Origin: Lentzea cavernae
GTDB taxonomy: Bacteria; Actinomycetota; Actinomycetes; Mycobacteriales; Pseudonocardiaceae
Direction: 5' to 3'
Assembly (NCBI RefSeq): GCF_014653695.1
Contig: NZ_BNAR01000001.1
Coordinates: forward strand, 868,001 to 932,000
DNA: 64,000 nucleotides
The notes beneath the pieces are model-generated. The model made no database searches, was not told the DNA's origin, and saw only the letters and a list, made by a program, of their open reading frames with translations. Below are positions 31,900 through 38,911 of the stretch, one piece after another; the first letter of the stretch is position 1, and every line of letters begins with the position of its first letter. The position numbers and the translations under genes were made by a program.

Positions 31900-31918
31900 T
31901 TAGGCTTGCCTAACCTAT
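31900..31918 (-). promoter_or_regulatory. IdeR/DmdR1 iron box
   Basis: On the minus strand ATAGGTTAGGCAAGCCTAA matches 16 of 19 positions of the actinobacterial iron-box consensus (TWAGGTTAGSCTWACCTWA). It ends 17 bp before the start codon of the siderophore-binding protein. Confidence 0.85.
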
Positions 31919-32016
31919 CAAGAGACTCCGCGAACCCGTAATTCGGCGCCTGTGTCGATTTCGGACCCGCCCGTTCGACGTCCCTTCAGAAGCAGGTTCC
32001 GGATCGGAGGGTCGCC

Positions 32017-32334
32017 ATGATCGCCACGCTCATCGCCACACTCGTCGAGGAGGACCACGCGGAGGACGACGGCGTCCTGGCGCCCGACGACCGCCTGACC
32101 TGCCACGTGCACGGGAGGTGGATCCACCAGTGCGTCTCGTCGCCCGTGCACGTCAACCCGGTCACACGGCACCGCTGGTGCCGCGGCTGCGACTCGGCGC
32201 TCGGCGTCGTGGTCGACGAGGTCGCCCGTGACGTCGCGATGCGCTGCCCCCGCTGCGGGCGCGGCGGCAGCGCCGCCACCACCCGCCTGATCGCCGCGTG
32301 CCGGGCCTCGCTCGAAGCGCACCGGGCCGCCTGA
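32017..32334 (+). CDS. Small Cys/His-rich hypothetical protein
   Basis: A 105-residue cytosolic protein. The ATG at 32017 follows GGAGG by 7 nt. The middle carries possible zinc ligands: CHVHGRW, HRWCRGCDS and MRCPRCGRGG, i.e. two CxxC pairs plus histidines, as in zinc ribbons. The N-terminus is acidic (LVEEDHAEDDG). It stands alone downstream of the divergent siderophore gene. I do not recognise the family; a nucleic-acid or metal-binding role is only an inference from the ribbon. Confidence 0.65.
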   Translation: MIATLIATLVEEDHAEDDGVLAPDDRLTCHVHGRWIHQCVSSPVHVNPVTRHRWCRGCDSALGVVVDEVARDVAMRCPRCGRGGSAATTRLIAACRASLEAHRAA

Positions 32335-32408
32335 TCGAGGCCTCACACCTTCCGGTGATGCCCGCACCCGATGGGGTGAGAACGTCCAATTCGGCCCGCA
32401 GCGGTCAC

Positions 32409-32414
32409 TAGGTT
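32409..32414 (+). promoter_or_regulatory. Predicted -10 of a leaderless mRNA
   Basis: TAGGTT (TANNNT) ends 7 nt before the GTG at 32422, without a clear ribosome binding site. Confidence 0.4.
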
Positions 32415-32421
32415 GCACAGC

Positions 32422-32673
32422 GTGTTCAAGTCTTCACGCATCGCGACCACCGTTCTCGCCGCCGCCGGCGCCGCCCTCGCCGCGGCCTCCCCCGCCGCGG
32501 CCGACAACGACTCGAACTTCGGCGGCGGCGTGAACGCGGCGAACAACTGGGCCTTCTCGGCGGCCGACGTGTGCCTCCAGGAGGTCGCTGTCGTGCCCGT
32601 TCTCGGCGACTACGTGAGCGACCACGTGAACAACTGCTCCAACGGCAACGTGATCGACCACTCCGGGAAGTGA
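32422..32673 (+). CDS. Small secreted two-cysteine protein
   Basis: An 83-residue exported protein. Signal peptide about residues 1-28 (core TTVLAAAGAALAAASPAAA). The mature part of about 55 residues is Asn/Val/Gly-rich with two cysteines (ADVCLQEVAVVPV and VNNCSNGNVIDHS). The size, signal and paired cysteines recall rodlin- or chaplin-like surface proteins, but no family signature is complete. GTG 32422 is chosen from the upstream TAGGTT; a TTG three codons earlier is possible. Confidence 0.6.
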   Translation: MFKSSRIATTVLAAAGAALAAASPAAADNDSNFGGGVNAANNWAFSAADVCLQEVAVVPVLGDYVSDHVNNCSNGNVIDHSGK

Positions 32674-32698
32674 ACCCGATCGGCTGTTAGGCCGTACG

Positions 32699-32731
32699 CC
32701 TCCTCAGAAGCGTTTCCGACTCCTGAGGAGG
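32699..32731 (+). promoter_or_regulatory. Hairpin masking the ribosome binding site of the NlpC/P60 gene
   Basis: CCTCCTCAG and CTGAGGAGG form a perfect 9-bp stem with a 15-nt loop. The right arm contains the GAGGAG Shine-Dalgarno of the gene starting at 32736, so folding would block translation. Confidence 0.55.
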
Positions 32732-32735
32732 CCGC

Positions 32736-33707
32736 GTGCCCGGCCGACGTGCTGCAAGGACCACCGCTTTCGCCGCCGTGCTCGCCGCGACCGTGGTGTC
32801 GATGCCCTCGGCGCATGCACAGCCCGCCGACGACGCGCTCAAGGTCTACACGGACCTGACGCGGGAGGCCGAGAAGCTCAGCCAGGACCACCTCAAGGCG
32901 CAGGGCGACCTGTCGAAGGCGAACGAGATCGTGGTCGCCGCCACCGAGGCGGAGAAGAAGGCGCTGGCCGAGTCGGAGCAGTTCCGGGGTCAGGTCGACG
33001 TGCTGACCGAGGCGACCTTCGAGGGCGCCCGGTTCAACAACATCTCGGCGTTGCTGACCTCGACGTCCCAGCAGGACTTCCTGGAGCGGATGCAGGCGAT
33101 GAACATCATCGCCTCCGACCAGAACGAGGCGGTCGCCCGGCTGGACGCCACGCTGAGCGCGGCGACGAAGGCCCGGTCCGACGCCGCCACCGCCGCGTCC
33201 GCCGCGGAGAAGTTCGCCGCGGACGTCTCCACCCGCAAGGTCGCCATGGACCAGCAGGTGACGACCGCGCGTTCGAAGTACCAGTCGCTGTCCGCTCCGC
33301 AGAAGCAGACGCTGGCGGCTCCCACGCCCAAGATCACCGTGAACGCGCCCGCCGGCGCGGCCGGCGTGGCGCTGACCTTCGCGCTGGGCGAGCAGGGCAA
33401 GCCGTACGTCTTCGGCTCGAACGGCCCGAACTCCTGGGACTGCTCGTCGCTCATGCAGGCCGCCTACCGCGCCGCCGGGGTGTCGATCCCGCGCGTCACC
33501 TACGACCAGGCGAAGGTCGGCCGCGGCGTCGGCCGCGGTGAGATCGCGCCGGGCGACCTCATCATCTACTACTCAGGTCAGTCGCACGTGGCCATGGCCG
33601 TGGACGGCACCCGCGCGGTGCACGCGTCCACCGAGGGCGTGCCGGTGAAGATCGCGAACATCGACTCGATCGGGCCCATTTCGGTGATCCGCCGGGTCGT
33701 GGGGTGA
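32736..33707 (+). CDS. Secreted NlpC/P60 peptidoglycan endopeptidase
   Basis: A 323-residue exported RipA-like cell-wall hydrolase cleaving stem peptides. Signal peptide to about residue 28 (SAHAQ), a long helical coiled-coil region (30-190, Ala/Lys/Glu-rich), then the NlpC/P60 domain: catalytic Cys in SWDCSSLMQAAY, His in SHVAMAVDG and the third polar residue in AVHAST. GTG start with GAGGAG at 5 nt, embedded in a hairpin. About 60% similar by eye to the next gene, a tandem duplicate. Confidence 0.93.
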   Translation: MPGRRAARTTAFAAVLAATVVSMPSAHAQPADDALKVYTDLTREAEKLSQDHLKAQGDLSKANEIVVAATEAEKKALAESEQFRGQVDVLTEATFEGARFNNISALLTSTSQQDFLERMQAMNIIASDQNEAVARLDATLSAATKARSDAATAASAAEKFAADVSTRKVAMDQQVTTARSKYQSLSAPQKQTLAAPTPKITVNAPAGAAGVALTFALGEQGKPYVFGSNGPNSWDCSSLMQAAYRAAGVSIPRVTYDQAKVGRGVGRGEIAPGDLIIYYSGQSHVAMAVDGTRAVHASTEGVPVKIANIDSIGPISVIRRVVG

Positions 33708-33928
33708 CGCGTCTCTCCTACCCTGCGATAAACCGACGTGAGCGACTGTGAGAGCGTGCCTGCAGGTGAACCGCTGGCATTCGGTGCTGGACGAGGACAA
33801 GGTCATTCCGTAACCTGTCCGAGACCTTCGGCCCAGCAGTTAACCCACTCGGGGCACATGCCAAGGTTGTCGCCTCACGCGGAGTAGTTCTCGCGCAGCG
33901 ACTGCCAGGAAAAAGGAGGACCCGCGAC
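33708..33928. other. 221-bp spacer between tandem NlpC/P60 genes
   Basis: Long leader-like region before the second NlpC/P60 gene, with AAGGAGG at its end. I looked for a ydaO-type c-di-AMP riboswitch, known before such genes, and did not find its conserved boxes. No stable stem was obvious. Confidence 0.4.
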
Positions 33929-34915
33929 GTGGTGTCGCAACCCTCACGCCGCACCGTGCGTGGAGCGATCGTGGCGGCAGCTGTCGTCGCGGCAGCACTG
34001 CCCACGGCCCCGGCCGCCAACGCACAACCGAACGCCGCGGACGCTCTCAAGAAGTACAACGAGCTGTCCGAGCAGGCGTCCAAGCTCAACCAGGACCACC
34101 TCAAGGCCCAGGACGACCTGAAGGCCAAGCAGGGTGAGCTGGACAAGGCCAAGGGCGACCTGGCCAACGCGCAGAAGGCAGAGGAAGAGCTCCGCGGGCA
34201 GGTCGACCTCCTCACCGAGGCCACCAACTCCGGCGCGAACTTCAGCCAGATCTCCGCGCTGCTGGTGAGCGACTCGCAGCAGGACTTCCTCAACCGCATG
34301 TCGGCCATCAACATCCTCGCGGCCGACAACGCCGAGGCGCTCGGGAAGCTGACCGACGCCGTGAACTCGGCCGACGCGGCGACGAAGTCGGCCAACGACG
34401 CCACCGAGGCGTCGAAGAAGCTGCTGGCCGAGATGGACCAGAAGAAGGCCGATCTCGACAAGCAGCTCACCGAGGCGCAGAACCAGTACCGGTCGCTCAG
34501 CAACACGGTGAAGAACCAGCTGGCCGCGTCCGGTGACATGTCGAACATCTCGGTCCCGGCGGGTGCCGCGGGCCAGGCGCTCTCGTTCGCGCTCGCGCAG
34601 CGCGGCAAGCCGTACGTGTACGGCTCGAACGGTCCGAACTCCTGGGACTGCTCCTCGCTGATCCAGGCCGCGTACCGCTCGGCGAACGTGTCGATCGGCC
34701 GCACCAGCTACGCCCAGGCGGCCGCCGGCCGCTCGGTCGGTCGCGGTGAGGTCAAGGCGGGCGACATCATCGTCTACTACTCGAGCCAGTCCCACGTGGC
34801 GATGGCGGTGGACGGCATTCGCGCCGTGCACGCCTCGACCGAGGGTGTGCCGGTGAAGATCGCCGACATCGACTCGATCGGCCCGATCTCCGTGATCCGC
34901 CGCATCGAAGGCTGA
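33929..34915 (+). CDS. Secreted NlpC/P60 peptidoglycan endopeptidase (paralogue)
   Basis: A 328-residue paralogue of the preceding gene, with the same plan: signal peptide (ending NAQ), coiled-coil (about 35-195, with repeated LDKAKGDLANAQKAEE-type heptads) and NlpC/P60 domain (SWDCSSLIQAAY, SQSHVAMAVDG, AVHAST). GTG start follows AAGGAGG. The coiled coil probably gates or positions the catalytic domain as in RipA-like proteins. A T-tailed terminator follows, so it is transcribed separately from the B-lectin gene. Confidence 0.93.
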   Translation: MVSQPSRRTVRGAIVAAAVVAAALPTAPAANAQPNAADALKKYNELSEQASKLNQDHLKAQDDLKAKQGELDKAKGDLANAQKAEEELRGQVDLLTEATNSGANFSQISALLVSDSQQDFLNRMSAINILAADNAEALGKLTDAVNSADAATKSANDATEASKKLLAEMDQKKADLDKQLTEAQNQYRSLSNTVKNQLAASGDMSNISVPAGAAGQALSFALAQRGKPYVYGSNGPNSWDCSSLIQAAYRSANVSIGRTSYAQAAAGRSVGRGEVKAGDIIVYYSSQSHVAMAVDGIRAVHASTEGVPVKIADIDSIGPISVIRRIEG

Positions 34916-34931
34916 TCTCGTTCTTCTCGGG

Positions 34932-34966
34932 AAGCGCCTCCTGCCTCCGGGCAGGGGGCGCTTTTC
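34932..34966 (+). terminator. Rho-independent terminator after the second NlpC/P60 gene
   Basis: AGCGCCTCCTGCC pairs with GGCAGGGGGCGCT (one T-G pair) and is followed by TTTT, 17 bp after the stop codon. Confidence 0.75.
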
Positions 34967-35080
34967 ACTCCCTCGGGTGCACGTGCGCCGGCTGATCTGC
35001 GAAGCGCGCGTGCGGTGACTAAGTTCCGCTTCGGGCGCCGCCGATCCGGGCGGTCGTCATCGTTCGAAGTGGAGCTTTGA

Positions 35081-35647
35081 GTGGACACCTTGCAAGCCGG
35101 CCAGGAACTCACCCGCGGTCAGCAGCTGACCAGCGCCAACGGCTACATGCTGACGCTGCAGTCCGACGGGAACCTGGTGCTCTCGGAGGACTCCGGCACG
35201 GTGTGGGCCAGCGGCACCGACGGCAAGGGCGCCGTGCGCGCCGCGCTGCAGCCCGACGGCAACTTCGTGCTCTACACGAGCGAGGAGAACGCCGTCTGGT
35301 CCACCGGCACCCAGGGCAACGAGGGCTCGCGCCTCGTCCTGCAGGACGACAGGAACCTGGTCGTCTTCGCCGGCGACGGCAGCGCCAAGTGGGCCACCAA
35401 CACCAACACCGACTCCCCGCAGCCGACCCCCGAGGCGGCGGCCGCACCGGAACCGGCGCCGGCTCCGGTCGAGGAGGCACCGGCCGCTCCGGCCGCGCGC
35501 ACCCACACCGTCGAGAGCGGCGAGTCGCTGTGGGCGATCGCCGAGCGCTTCTACGGCGACGGCAACCGCTACGGCGAGATCGCCTCCGCCAACGGGATCT
35601 CGAACCCGGACCTGATCCACCCCGGTCAGGTGCTGACCATTCCCTGA
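35081..35647 (+). CDS. B-lectin (bulb-type) - LysM protein
   Basis: A 188-residue two-domain protein. Residues 1-110 form a monocot mannose-binding (bulb-type) lectin prism with three QxDxNxVxY-like motifs: LQSDGNLVLS, LQPDGNFVLY, LQDDRNLVVF. A Pro/Ala/Glu linker (about 112-142) leads to a C-terminal LysM (THTVESGESLWAIAERFYGD, HPGQVLTIP), which binds peptidoglycan or chitin. No signal peptide is present at the GTG start (MDTLQAGQEL), although both domains usually act outside. Upstream GTGGAG serves as the binding site. Confidence 0.85.
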   Translation: MDTLQAGQELTRGQQLTSANGYMLTLQSDGNLVLSEDSGTVWASGTDGKGAVRAALQPDGNFVLYTSEENAVWSTGTQGNEGSRLVLQDDRNLVVFAGDGSAKWATNTNTDSPQPTPEAAAAPEPAPAPVEEAPAAPAARTHTVESGESLWAIAERFYGDGNRYGEIASANGISNPDLIHPGQVLTIP

Positions 35648-35661
35648 TCACGGGGGTTGCA

Positions 35662-35709
35662 CGAAACGGGCCGGACCCCTCTCTCGCGGAGGGGGTCCGG
35701 CCCGTTTCG
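35662..35709. terminator. Long bidirectional terminator
   Basis: An 18-bp perfect stem, CGAAACGGGCCGGACCCC with GGGGTCCGGCCCGTTTCG, around a 12-nt loop between the convergent B-lectin and HesB-like genes. It can serve both strands. Confidence 0.85.
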
Positions 35710-35746
35710 CGTCAGCCGTCACCGGCTGCCAGAAGAATGGCGCGGA

Positions 35747-36049
35747 TCAGCTCGGCTGGTCCTGGCGCGCGATCGCGAAGGCCGGGTTGCCCTCGTCGTC
35801 CTGGCGCACGTCGAGGACCTTGTCGTCCAGGTACTGGGCGGCCGCCGGTTCCATGATGACCTTGGCGCCCGCGGGGGCGGCCACCACCTCGTCGCCGTCG
35901 ACGACCTCGCTGAGCGACAGCTCCAGCGCGGCCTGGCTGTCCTCCTCGGTGGCCAGGGCGAAACGCAGGCCGATGTCGTCGGTGGTGCCCTCTGACTGTG
36001 ACGTCAGCTCGTTGATGACCTCGGCAGCCATCGGCGTCACTTCCAGCAT
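35747..36049 (-). CDS. HesB/IscA-like protein without cysteines
   Basis: A 100-residue protein with the HesB/IscA fold pattern: MLEVTPMAAEVINELT start, GLRFAL, ELSLSEVVDGDEVV, and AAAQYLDDKVLDV. The three cysteines that carry the Fe-S cluster in IscA are all absent, so it belongs to the cysteine-free branch found in actinobacteria and cannot act as a cluster scaffold. ATG 36049 follows AAGGGG. Single gene. Role unknown. Confidence 0.7.
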   Translation of the reverse strand: MLEVTPMAAEVINELTSQSEGTTDDIGLRFALATEEDSQAALELSLSEVVDGDEVVAAPAGAKVIMEPAAAQYLDDKVLDVRQDDEGNPAFAIARQDQPS

Positions 36050-36454
36050 GTCGGCCCCTTACATCGGAAACAAGAAACTCGTTCCGTGTTCCCGACGTGG
36101 GCCGTTCTCAACCACCGCTCACCGAAGTCGCAGCCAGATCGCCCTTTGGGGTGCCGCGAACACTCCACTTCGGTCGGGCGGCCGCCGCTGCTCACGTGGG
36201 GGCGCGATGCGCCCTGCAAGGGACCTCGTCCTTGCCAGTTCGCGTCGCTCCGCTGTCGTGCGGCACGGCGCGCCGTCTTGCTCAGCCGGCCCACTCGGCC
36301 AGCCGTCCCACTGGGCCACTGGTCAGGCGACACGGCACCCCATTCAGCCCGCCTGCAGCCGCCACGCGACCTGGCAGGCCAACCACTCGGCCGCCAGCCC
36401 ACTCGGCCGCCGGCCCGCTCGGTCAGCGGCCCACTCGGTCAGCGGGCACCGCCG
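36050..36454. other. 405-bp intergenic region with short tandem repeats
   Basis: Besides the promoter region of the HesB-like gene it contains low-complexity C-rich sequence and four 16-nt repeats (36380-36443). Long open frames run across it on the plus strand, but their product is Arg/Pro/Ser-rich with no family likeness, and they continue antisense through a better gene. Confidence 0.55.
36380..36443. repeat. Four tandem 16-nt repeats
   Basis: Units read CAACCACTCGGCCGCC, AGCCCACTCGGCCGCC, GGCCCGCTCGGTCAGC and GGCCCACTCGGTCAGC. More degenerate copies of CCCACTCGGCCAG occur at about 36289-36330. They lie just after the stop of the gene at 36455 on the minus strand. Confidence 0.75.
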
Positions 36455-37099
36455 TCACGCCACGCGGTGCGCCGGCCGCGACACCTCGTTCCGCACGTGC
36501 CCGCAAGCCGTGCACACCCGAGGCACCGGCACGAGCTCGGCGACCAGCTTCCACGAGTCGGCGAACGACGGCACCTCCTGCCCCGGCACGAGCAGGCTGT
36601 CGAGCACCTCCTGGCGGCGGCGGCCCTTCTCGCGGCTGCGCGCCACCGGGTCGCGGCGGTGGGCGAGGGCGCGCGTCTCGGCGCGGGCCCGCTGGCCCTC
36701 CTGCGTGAGGCCCCTGCCGCGCCTGGGGGCGTGCAGGGCCGCGTTGCGGCGGTTCACGCGGTACCACTCGCCCAGGGTGACGCCCTTGAGCGGTGGGCTG
36801 GCGAGGCCTGCCCCGTCAGCCGTCCAGGTGCGCAGGCGGGCGCGCAGGAACTCGTGGGCCACCTGCGCCCGTGAGCGGGGGCGGCCCTGGCGGGTGCCGT
36901 CGGGCAAGGTGTCGACGGCGACGAGCAGGGCGTCGACGCTCCAGCCCGCCTTGAACCACGGCTCGAGCAGGCGCCGGACCCAGCGGCGGTCGGCGTCCGG
37001 CCAGGAGGCGCGCACGCACAGGGACTCGACGGCGACGTCCACGTCGGCGTCGGTGGACGGCACCACGCGGCCTGGCCAGCGGTTGGGTTCGATCTGCAT
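36455..37099 (-). CDS. Hypothetical protein with C-terminal CxxC
   Basis: A 214-residue basic protein I do not recognise. ATG 37099 follows GAGGAGG by 10 nt. N-terminal part is helical (RWVRRLLEPWFKAGWSVDAL), the middle is strongly basic with a possible HTH-like region, and the C-terminus has VCTACGHVR, a single CxxC. The composition is like nucleic-acid-binding or replication-associated proteins of actinomycete plasmids and integrative elements, but no motif proves that. Degenerate repeats follow the gene. Confidence 0.6.
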   Translation of the reverse strand: MQIEPNRWPGRVVPSTDADVDVAVESLCVRASWPDADRRWVRRLLEPWFKAGWSVDALLVAVDTLPDGTRQGRPRSRAQVAHEFLRARLRTWTADGAGLASPPLKGVTLGEWYRVNRRNAALHAPRRGRGLTQEGQRARAETRALAHRRDPVARSREKGRRRQEVLDSLLVPGQEVPSFADSWKLVAELVPVPRVCTACGHVRNEVSRPAHRVA

Positions 37100-37265
37100 C
37101 GGGAACTGACCTCCTCTTAGCACGCACACGAACACCTGTTCGACATGCTGCCACGGGGGTCTGACAAAAAATGAACCTCCAGGCCCTGACCTGGTGAAAC
37201 TCACCCGTTCAGCAGAGCGTGAACCCGTCACCCGGACGTCGCGCGCACAGCCCGCACCTCACCGC

Positions 37266-37271
37266 TAACCT
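37266..37271 (+). promoter_or_regulatory. Predicted -10 of a leaderless mRNA (VIT family gene)
   Basis: TAACCT (TANNNT) ends 6 nt before the ATG at 37278; no ribosome binding site. Confidence 0.5.
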
Positions 37272-37277
37272 GCGGAA

Positions 37278-37979
37278 ATGAGCCACCACGAGCCTCACGA
37301 CGAGGTCACCGGCGATCGGATGAACTGGCTTCGCGCGGGGGTCCTCGGCGCCAACGACGGCATCGTGTCGACCGCCAGCCTGGTGGTGGGCGTCGCCGGC
37401 GCCACGACGGACCGTGCCCAGATCCTCGTCGCGGGTCTCGCCGGGCTCTTCGCGGGCGCGATGTCGATGGCCAGCGGTGAGTACGTGTCGGTCAGCAGCC
37501 AGCGCGACGCCGAACGCGCCCTGCTCGCCAGGGAGCGCCGGGAGCTGCGGGACATGCCCGAGGAGGAGCTCCAGGAGCTCGCCGAGATCTACGAGGGCAA
37601 GGGGCTCGACGAGAAGACGGCGGAGGAGGTCGCCCGGCAGCTCACCGAGCACGACGCCCTGGGCGCGCACGCCGAGGCCGAGCTGCACATCGACCCGGAC
37701 GAGCTGACGAACCCGTGGGGTGCCGCGATCGCGAGCTTCGTCTCGTTCACGATCGGCGCGCTCCTCCCCCTCGCCGCGATCGCGTTCACGCCTGTCGGCC
37801 TGCGCGTGCCGGTCACGGTCGCCACCGCCGTCCTCACCCTGGCGCTCACCGGTTTCCTCAGCGCGAAGCTGAGCGGCGCGGGCCGGCGCCGGGCGGTCGT
37901 CCGCAACGTCGCGGGCGGCCTGATCGCCATGGGCGTCACCTATGCGATCGGTTCGCTCGTGGGTCAAAGCATCGGATAG
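37278..37979 (+). CDS. VIT1/CCC1 family iron/manganese transporter
   Basis: A 233-residue membrane protein of the VIT1/CCC1 (DUF125) family with about five helices. The N-terminal signature GANDGIVSTASLVVGVAGA and GAMSMASGEYVSVSSQRD is highly conserved. A long cytosolic Glu-rich segment (residues 80-140) probably binds metal. The family exports or sequesters Fe2+/Mn2+ in exchange for protons. It is predicted leaderless and is followed within 30 bp by a DUF5709-like gene. Confidence 0.92.
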   Translation: MSHHEPHDEVTGDRMNWLRAGVLGANDGIVSTASLVVGVAGATTDRAQILVAGLAGLFAGAMSMASGEYVSVSSQRDAERALLARERRELRDMPEEELQELAEIYEGKGLDEKTAEEVARQLTEHDALGAHAEAELHIDPDELTNPWGAAIASFVSFTIGALLPLAAIAFTPVGLRVPVTVATAVLTLALTGFLSAKLSGAGRRRAVVRNVAGGLIAMGVTYAIGSLVGQSIG

Positions 37980-38004
37980 CGCCGAAGTGGGTATTGCCGT
38001 GGAC

Positions 38005-38226
38005 ATGAGTGAAGAACGCGGCGCATACGTCCCCGAGGACCTGGACTTCGAGGGCCTCGACGAGGACAACCTGCAGAAGGACCCGCTCGAGGAGGGCATG
38101 GACCCGCCGGAGGGCTGGTCCGGGGCCACGAAGTACGGGATGACGGAGTACGAGCAGGCCCACCCGCGACCGCTCGAGGAACGTCTCGAAGAAGAACGCA
38201 GCGATGTCGGCGAGACGGGTGCATGA
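38005..38226 (+). CDS. DUF5709-like small acidic protein
   Basis: A 73-residue, very acidic soluble protein resembling DUF5709: VPEDLDFEGLDEDNLQ, PLEEGMDPPEGWSGATKYGM and the Glu-rich end LEERLEEERSDVGETGA. Start ATG 38005; an in-frame GTG two codons upstream is possible. No binding motif is visible. It lies between the VIT gene and the HAD/GH65 pair, 7 bp before the HAD start, so it may share their transcript. Confidence 0.75.
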   Translation: MSEERGAYVPEDLDFEGLDEDNLQKDPLEEGMDPPEGWSGATKYGMTEYEQAHPRPLEERLEEERSDVGETGA

Positions 38227-38233
38227 TCGCAAC

Positions 38234-38911
38234 ATGAGCCTCGGCATCCCGGAGAAGATCACGGCGTTGCTGTTCGACCTCGACGGCGTGCTCACGAGCA
38301 CGGCCGTGCTGCACCGGCAGGCGTGGCGGCAGACGTTCGAAGCCATGGGCCAGCCGTTCAGCGAGCAGGACTACCTGGCGTACGTGGACGGAAAACCGCG
38401 CTACGACGGTGTTCGCAGCTTCCTCACGTCGCGCGGCCTCGCGCCGTCGGAGGACGAGGTCCGCCGCATCGGCGATCAGAAGAACGACCTGGTGAACACG
38501 ATCATCGACGAGCAGGGCATCACGCCGTACGACGGTTCGGTGCGCTACCTGAAGGCCGCGCGGGAGGCGGGCATGCCGATCGGCGTCGTCACGTCGTCGG
38601 CCAACGCCATGCGCGTGCTGCGCGCGGGCAACCTGCTGGACTACGTCGACGCGTTGGTGGACGGCAACGTCATCGTCGCGTCGAACCTGCGGGGCAAACC
38701 GGCGCCCGACTCGTTCGTGGAGGGCGCGAGAAGACTGAAGACGGCACCCGAGAACGCCGCGGTCTACGAGGACGCGCTCGCGGGTGTGAAGGCGGGCCAC
38801 GACGGAGGCTTCGGTTTCGTCGTCGGTGTCGACCGCGGCCACCAGCGCGACGCCCTCAAGGCGGGCGGCGCGGACGTGGTCGTCGACGAGCTCGACGAGC
38901 TCCTGTCATGA
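38234..38911 (+). CDS. HAD hydrolase, beta-phosphoglucomutase-like
   Basis: A 225-residue HAD phosphatase/mutase. Motif I FDLDGVLTST (nucleophile Asp near residue 16), motif II VVTSSAN, conserved Lys in RGKPAPDSF and motif IV YEDALAGV. The cap domain and the overlap with GH65 indicate beta-phosphoglucomutase, converting beta-glucose-1-phosphate to glucose-6-phosphate. Stop and the next start overlap (ATGA). Catalytic loop details match pgmB-type enzymes. Confidence 0.88.
   Translation: MSLGIPEKITALLFDLDGVLTSTAVLHRQAWRQTFEAMGQPFSEQDYLAYVDGKPRYDGVRSFLTSRGLAPSEDEVRRIGDQKNDLVNTIIDEQGITPYDGSVRYLKAAREAGMPIGVVTSSANAMRVLRAGNLLDYVDALVDGNVIVASNLRGKPAPDSFVEGARRLKTAPENAAVYEDALAGVKAGHDGGFGFVVGVDRGHQRDALKAGGADVVVDELDELLS

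Noticed and set aside
33708-33928. ydaO/yuaA c-di-AMP riboswitch before an NlpC/P60 gene
   Set aside because: Such riboswitches often precede cell-wall hydrolase genes in actinobacteria, but I could not find the conserved GAGCCG and GGAAC-like boxes in this leader.
36380-36443. Possible CRISPR array
   Set aside because: The repeats are 16 nt, contiguous and imperfect, with no unique spacers and no cas genes.
36086-36874. A long plus-strand open frame across the repeat region
   Set aside because: The product is Arg/Pro/Ser/Leu-rich with no recognisable domain, contains the tandem repeats, and runs antisense to the better-supported gene at 36455-37099. Long spurious frames are common at this GC content.
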